DNA from: Pomphorhynchus laevis | Taxonomy: Eukaryota; Acanthocephala; Palaeacanthocephala; Echinorhynchida; Pomphorhynchidae | Reading direction: 5' to 3' | DNA: 64,000 nt | Assembly (NCBI GenBank): GCA_012934845.2 | Contig: WNNJ02002333.1 | Span: 42,278 to 106,277, forward strand | Shown here: one piece after another, positions 58,751 through 64,000 of the stretch | How the letters are laid out: each line of letters opens with the position of its first letter | Numbering within the stretch: the first letter of the stretch is position 1 | Translations under genes and position numbers: made by a program | The notes under the pieces: model-generated | Databases searched by the model: none | Told to the model about the DNA's origin: nothing | Seen by the model: the letters and a program-made list of their open reading frames with translations, nothing else

Positions 58751-60205
58751 TTTTAAGCATTTGTTGTTTGCTAATAACTGATTAATTATATTCATTATAG
58801 GTGCATTTTTAATGTGATTTCTTCCGTATTTTAATCAGTAATTTATAAGATATTGTAATTTATTTATTACAATATCTTTTATAATACACTTTTTAATTTA
58901 TATTAAACATGATAATATAAATTATTTGTAAGGATAAGTTTACACTACATTTATCAAAATTGTAAAACTATTTAAAGAAGAATTAAAAAATGTATTTAAA
59001 TAGTTCTATAAAAATTTAAAGAAAGATGCATAAATTTCAATTTTTAATAAATCAACATTCCAATTTTTATTAAATTCGTTCTAGTTTTATTTATTAAATT
59101 AAATCACCTAAATTTATCAAATTTTTTGTTTTAAGCATTTGTTGTTTGCTTAACTGATTAATTATATTCATTAATTGAACTTTTGATGTGAATTCTTCCG
59201 TATTTTAATCAGTAATTTATAAGATATTGTAATTTATTTATTACAATATCTTTTATAATACACATTTTAATTTATATTGAACATTATAATATAAATTATT
59301 TGTAAGGATAAGTTTACACTACATTTATCAAAATTGTAAGACTATTTAAAGAAGAATTTAAAAATGTATTTAAATAGTTCTATAAAAATTTAAAGAAAGA
59401 TGCATAAATTTCAATTTTTAATAAATCAACATTCCAATTTTTATTAAATTCGTTCTAGTTTTATTTATTAAATTAAATCACCTAAATTTATCAAATTTTT
59501 TGTTTTAAGCATTTGTTGTTTGCTTAACTGATTAATTATATTCATTAATTGAACTTTTGATGTGAATTCTTCCGTATTTTAATCAGTAATTTATAAGATA
59601 TTGTAATTTATTTATTACAATATCTTTTATAATACACATTTTAATTTATATTGAACATTATAATATAAATTATTTGTAAGGATAAGTTTACACTACATTT
59701 ATCAAAATTGTAAGAGTATTTAAAGAAGAATTTAAAAATGTATTTAAATAGTTCTATAAAAATTTAAAGAAAGATGCATAAATTTCAATTTTTAATAAAT
59801 CAACATTCCAATTTTTATTAAATTCGTTCTAGTTTTATTTATTAAATTAAATCACCTAAATTTATCAAATTTTTTGTTTTAAGCATTTGTTGTTTGCTTA
59901 ACTGATTAATTATATTCATTAATTGAACTTTTGATGTGAATTCTTCCGTATTTTAATCAGTAATTTATAAGATATTGTAATTTATTTATTACAATATCTT
60001 TTATAACACACTTTTTAATTTATATTGAACATTATAATATAAATTACTGGTAAGGATAAGTTTACACTACATTTATCAAAATTGTAAGAGTATTTAAAGA
60101 TGAATTTAAAAATGTATTTATAACAATTTTAAGAAAAATACATAAAATTCAAATTTTTAATAAATCAACATTATAATTTTGATTAAATTCGTTTTAGTTT
60201 TATTC
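58751..60205. repeat. Tandem array, four units of 374-378 bp
   Basis: The landmark TTTTAAGCATTTGTTGTTTG occurs at 58751, 59129, 59503 and 59877, giving spacings of 378, 374 and 374 bp. The second and third units are almost identical; the first and the last (ending about 60205) are more diverged. Each unit holds the palindrome AAGATATTGTAAT ... ATTACAATATCTT (13-bp arms, 6-bp loop). There is no open frame. The array ends just past the polyadenylation signal of the dynein gene. Confidence 0.92.
60198..60203 (-). promoter_or_regulatory. Polyadenylation signal of the dynein gene
   Basis: AATAAA on the minus strand about 40 nt beyond the TAA stop at 60242-60244. Confidence 0.5.
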
Positions 60206-60241
60206 AAATTAGTATTTTTACATTGTAAACTAAAATGACTA

Positions 60242-60865
60242 TTAATTTTGCAATAGCATTGCAACTCCAGCTAATATCCATTTTGTTGCAGGCTCTTTAG
60301 TTTTAAGGTTAAATTTCCATACATACGTTGAACCTCTTCGTATTGTCTTATACATCGGACAATCGTAATGATTTTGACTGTCCGATCGATCAGCCTGAAT
60401 TGCTCTGAGTAGCATGGGTGGCATTTCATGCGATAGTTCCATTGGAATAGCATTAGTAAGGCGTCCTTGTACACGATCCCAACTCGCTTCGTCTAGGAAC
60501 ACTCCGTGAATTTGTATTGCATCTTTTGGAAGAAATTGAACACCGTCCAATTTACTTTTCTTTGAGGTAACTTCTACTGATATTGACATTTTGTCAAGTG
60601 ACCAGTCATTACGTCTAGCGGTTGTTTGCATTAGTGCAGTAAAGAATGATTGCGGATTGAACAGTCCTCCTATCCAAACAGAGTCGAGCACTGCAAATCT
60701 CGATATCCACATATTCAGTTCCTTCTGCCGTTCCGTCATGTCGATAACCCATATGGCAAGTGAATATTGTGATGGATATGCTTTATTAGCCCAGTTTTGC
60801 GGTACAACATTGACGTATAGGCTCTGCTGGAGATCCTCCATTTGAGAGCTTATTGATAACTCTCC
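60242..60865 (-). CDS. DNAH9/11/17: Dynein heavy chain, last exon
   Basis: 624 bp, acceptor TTTAG at 60870-60866, phase 0. Starts [17 protein letters not shown] and ends at TAA. It encodes most of the C-terminal domain, including [18 protein letters not shown] and NWSLDKM-like [20 protein letters not shown]. Confidence 0.92.
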   Translation of the reverse strand, partial: GELSISSQMEDLQQSLYVNVVPQNWANKAYPSQYSLAIWVIDMTERQKELNMWISRFAVLDSVWIGGLFNPQSFFTALMQTTARRNDWSLDKMSISVEVTSKKSKLDGVQFLPKDAIQIHGVFLDEASWDRVQGRLTNAIPMELSHEMPPMLLRAIQADRSDSQNHYDCPMYKTIRRGSTYVWKFNLKTKEPATKWILAGVAMLLQN

Positions 60866-63800
60866 CTAAATTCAATGATAAATCAAAAACGTCAATGTAC
60901 ACACTATAATCAAAAATATCTTTGCAATGACAATGTTCTTGTATCCAAAAACAATACAAAATAGTCAATTAAAAATGTGATTTAAAATTTTTAACCCAAA
61001 TTAATTATTTTTTAAAGGTATAAATTTTAAACATTTCTAATCTTAGAGTTTGATGATAATCCTTAAAAATAATACTTATTTTTATTAGAACAAAGAAGAA
61101 ATTAACTTTCCTTTATTTTGAGCACATATACTTTTAAAAATGTTTTAATTATTTAATTAATCTACAATTAAATAATTATATTGGGTTATATTTAAAAATT
61201 ACTTGAGTAATTGATATTAAGAAAGATACATTAATTTCATAAAGCACTCATGATTATAAAAATATTTATTGGAATAATGACCGAAACCTTTAAAATTAAC
61301 AGTTTTTGTAAATATTGTTTTCTGTCTAACACAGGCTATATAACACTCTCTAGCACAGTGTATACTGTTTAGAAATCTATACATTTAGTAAATTTATCCA
61401 CAATTCATTTAAACATTAAAATATTCAATTATGTTATTATATATTATAATTATATAATTATATTATTCAATCATATGTTCAGTTAACTAAGATGTAATTA
61501 TAATTTAAATGTAAATTAATTAAAAAACAGTTGTGAAATGTTGTATTGTTATAATTATCGTTGCCTAAAATTAAACAAAGAATATAAAAATCAGTAAGTT
61601 AAACATATTAAATTGCTATCTATCTCGCAAAGAAAATGTTACCTTTAAACCTGCAGAGAGTTCGTTTAAACTTCGTCTAATTTCCGCGATCAAAATGTTA
61701 ATGCGCTCCCATTCCTGAGACGCAACTACCGTATAAGGATTTGTATTACTCATCTTTAACATTATATCACTCATTGAGAATTCCTCTGGTAAGTTTGTTA
61801 AAATGTCATCAATTGTAGTTTTAATCTAAATCACGATATATTCATTCTTCGGTAAAAATTAACTTTAAATTATTTAAAAATCTTTATTTAATATTTTGCT
61901 AATCAGGCAAAGACATACTACTATTTAAGAGGTGAACTGACGATATAAAATATCACTTATTTCCGCTGTATAATCGAGTAGAATATATATTTTAAAGATG
62001 ATATATATGTCAAAGGTGATATATCCCCATTTTCAAATGTGATATATTTTACAAATAATATGCTAATTTAATATATTTTAATGTTTGAGTTAAGATTTCA
62101 AGTATCTAGTTTAAGTACTGCGTGATAAATTACAAAAGTAACTTTAATATTTTTAAAAGTGAATGCTTAGTCATTTGAAATGTCAAACAATTTACTGTTG
62201 AGAATTCAAGTTTCAAAGTGAAGCGCGATAACTTCGTGTTTGTATAAATGTGATAATATGAGACTAGATTGTAAGTTGCTTAACTTATTGACCTTTCTAA
62301 ATTGACATCGCATTACATCAATGTGTACAACGCACCTTGCCTTAAGACAAATGTTCATTGTACCTATTCAAAGTGAAGAATGACATTTTTATCAAATGAA
62401 ATTGATATCATGAGGTAATGTGTGTTTTAGTAAATTGACCGATGTTTTTGTATATTTCAACAACGCAAGCCATGATTATTTACAATGTATTAGTAGTAGT
62501 GAGATAAATTCAGAGAACATTAAGTAATACAGGACAAATTCCGCAATACGGAAGAATTATACAGAATACTTTAGCACATCTTAGAAGTTGATTGTGTTAT
62601 TGGTAAAATGAGTATAGAAATTTATCAAACTTACCTCTTCATCTTTGTCCACGTTGATGGCATCTAGAACAATATTATCAATGCTGGCCTCACGCGGTTG
62701 CAACTCGAGAACCTTTTTGAATACTCGTTCGCTCGTATTACTTAAGAACTCTAATTCTGCGTTTGAATGTAGACCGTATAATCTAGGACTTTCTTCCGGT
62801 AAACTATTTACGACGTATTCATGATATCCTTCTAAATCCAAACTCCCAGCCGGTACTTGAAAGCCGGGAGCGAGCCATAATTCACTATCGATCTAAAATA
62901 CAATTTAATTAATGCTATCGTAATCAGTCAGTAAATGTGTATTTTTTTAATTTTAATCGATTACAATATCTATCTATAACGTAACTTAAAATGATGTTTA
63001 TTTTTCAAGCGCATATTATGTTAAATTATGATATTTTTTAAATTTCACAACAAAAACAGAGAATTGAGTGTCATTATTAGATAGCCGTTTTTTACATTAC
63101 TTTACAAAATTCATCTACATAATTTTACTTACCAGTTGTTGAGTTAGGTATGTGTCCAGATAACATTTACACGAACGTCTATCCCAATCGTCTGTAATAT
63201 GACCTCCGTACATTATCTCACCAAAAAGATATCTCAAGTCAGGCCATGGCACTTTGTTATTAACTTCCAAATAGTTTAATAAAATAGTGCTGCAAATTGA
63301 CAAATCTCCAGATCCAAATGGATATGAACTAAAAATAAAAGAGTCAAATACATCTTTGTCATTTAATTAAGCTATACATTTGTATTCTAAAAATTTAAAT
63401 TTTAAAAATAATTAATTAATTTAATTTTTAAATTTTATTTGTTGAAAAGCTTTTGCTTTTCGATAAAACGAAAATTGGAAAATTAGCACAAATAAAAATG
63501 CCTACAAATACTTTAGATAACAACTTCAGTTACCGATTCCATCCAATTGCCCCAAATTTAATTCGCTGTGTTATCGTAGCGTGAAAATAACATAAAGCAA
63601 ACATTATTGTTCTATATTCAAATTCCTTATTTGAACTGTCTAATTGCTCCTGCGTTATATTATCTAGCGCTTTGTGCAGATTTGCACTCATTCCTAAAGA
63701 AGACTTATGATTACATTTTCATCTAGTTTGAATTTTGTCACTTACCTGTTGGTGGTTCGTTTGAAATTTTCAATGAAACTTCGAGAATTCCTTGCGGAAT

Positions 63801-64000
63801 GACATGCATCAATTCATCCGGCACAGGCTCTCCCGTTAAGAATAGTCTAAACTGCTTGGCTGTTCTTTCTGAAAACTGTTCGATGTATTTCTCTAACAGT
63901 GGGAGGCGTGCGGGGACTAGATGAATATTCTGTAATATCACCCAATGCCCATTCTTTGCACTTGCCTGTAAAACGTTTTCAGCAACTACTTCTTGGCCTA
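60242..64000 (-). CDS. DNAH9/11/17: Axonemal dynein heavy chain, outer-arm beta type, C-terminal part (six exons, partial)
   Basis: The motor subunit of ciliary outer-arm dynein. The exons on the minus strand are 64000-63746 (open at the edge), 63693-63534, 63328-63133, 62892-62635, 61825-61643 and 60865-60242. All junctions have AG/GT ends and the frames join without a break, giving about 557 residues of the ~4,500-residue protein. The sequence shows the AAA6 region ([38 protein letters not shown]), [28 protein letters not shown], and the C-terminal domain with [37 protein letters not shown] and the final [10 protein letters not shown]. The last motif fits DNAH9/11/17 better than DNAH5/8. 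The gene looks intact here. It implies motile cilia or flagella at some stage. Confidence 0.93.
61643..61825 (-). CDS. DNAH9/11/17: Dynein heavy chain exon
   Basis: 183 bp, phase 0 at both ends, not visible as a long open frame because it is short. It reads [59 protein letters not shown] acceptor at 61827-61826, GT donor at 61642-61641. Confidence 0.9.
62635..62892 (-). CDS. DNAH9/11/17: Dynein heavy chain exon
   Basis: 258 bp, phase 0 at both ends: [60 protein letters not shown], ending KDEE before a GTAAGT donor. Confidence 0.92.
63133..63328 (-). CDS. DNAH9/11/17: Dynein heavy chain exon
   Basis: 196 bp. One base completes the Arg codon begun in the previous exon, then [40 protein letters not shown] and [18 protein letters not shown]. 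Donor GTAAGT. Confidence 0.92.
63534..63693 (-). CDS. DNAH9/11/17: Dynein heavy chain exon
   Basis: 160 bp, between a 52-bp intron (63694-63745) and a 205-bp intron. Completes a Gly codon, then [48 protein letters not shown]. Confidence 0.92.
63746..64000 (-). CDS. DNAH9/11/17: Dynein heavy chain exon, cut by the window edge
   Basis: Open from the right edge: [75 protein letters not shown] and a GTAAGT donor. Confidence 0.92.

Noticed and set aside
60242-60841. Start of the dynein last exon at the Met (MEDLQQ)
   Set aside because: It is an internal Met: the exon opens upstream at GELSISSQ after an AG acceptor and the previous exon joins in frame.

Overview
This window is animal nuclear DNA: very AT-rich, intron-bearing, and packed with retrotransposons. 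A spliced axonemal dynein heavy-chain gene (motile cilia, standard genetic code, introns from about 50 to 800 bp) and an Aha1 co-chaperone gene make it metazoan. The mobile DNA includes I/Jockey- and CR1-type LINEs, an R2-type LINE with a Cys-rich N-terminus, a Penelope-like element and Ty3/Gypsy fossils. That points to an invertebrate; I cannot name a phylum safely. I see no prokaryotic genes, CRISPR arrays, rRNA or tRNA genes. Layout: 1-12.2 kb is mostly AT-rich non-coding DNA. It holds a LINE ORF1 scrap at the left edge, two inverted-repeat (MITE-like) copies, one isolated DENN-domain exon (4809-4985), a dispersed repeat, a Cys/His-rich orphan terminal exon (8812-9534, minus) and a 1.1-kb minisatellite (9660-10790). 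At 12.4-16.6 kb two nearly identical 1.43-kb copies of a CR1-like LINE 3' end lie in direct orientation around 1.24 kb of other DNA. At 18.4-19.9 kb a LINE reverse-transcriptase ORF is split by a 318-bp foldback insertion that carries two hammerhead-ribozyme-like cores. The AHSA1 gene is at 20190-21209 (minus). From 22 to 55.5 kb the window is a nest of retroelements: six pieces of one I/Jockey-type family (here J0-J5; J0 at the left edge), R2-type elements (A, B, C), CR1-like elements (D1, D2, E, G and others), and Gypsy fossils. A Penelope-like GIY-YIG element with two hammerhead-like repeats lies at 55.9-57.2 kb. An unrecognised coding-like terminal exon is at 57800-58033. A 374-bp-period tandem array (58.75-60.2 kb) runs up to the 3' end of the dynein gene. 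Six exons of that gene (60242-64000, minus) encode the C-terminal ~557 residues and run off the right edge. The most unusual pattern is that several insertions here are flanked by long direct duplications of the target (86/89, 132, 218 and 1,432 bp), far longer than ordinary LINE target-site duplications. The second is the foldback with paired ribozyme-like cores and a clean 12-bp target duplication. The host genes do not form an operon or pathway; they are separate genes embedded in repeat-rich DNA.
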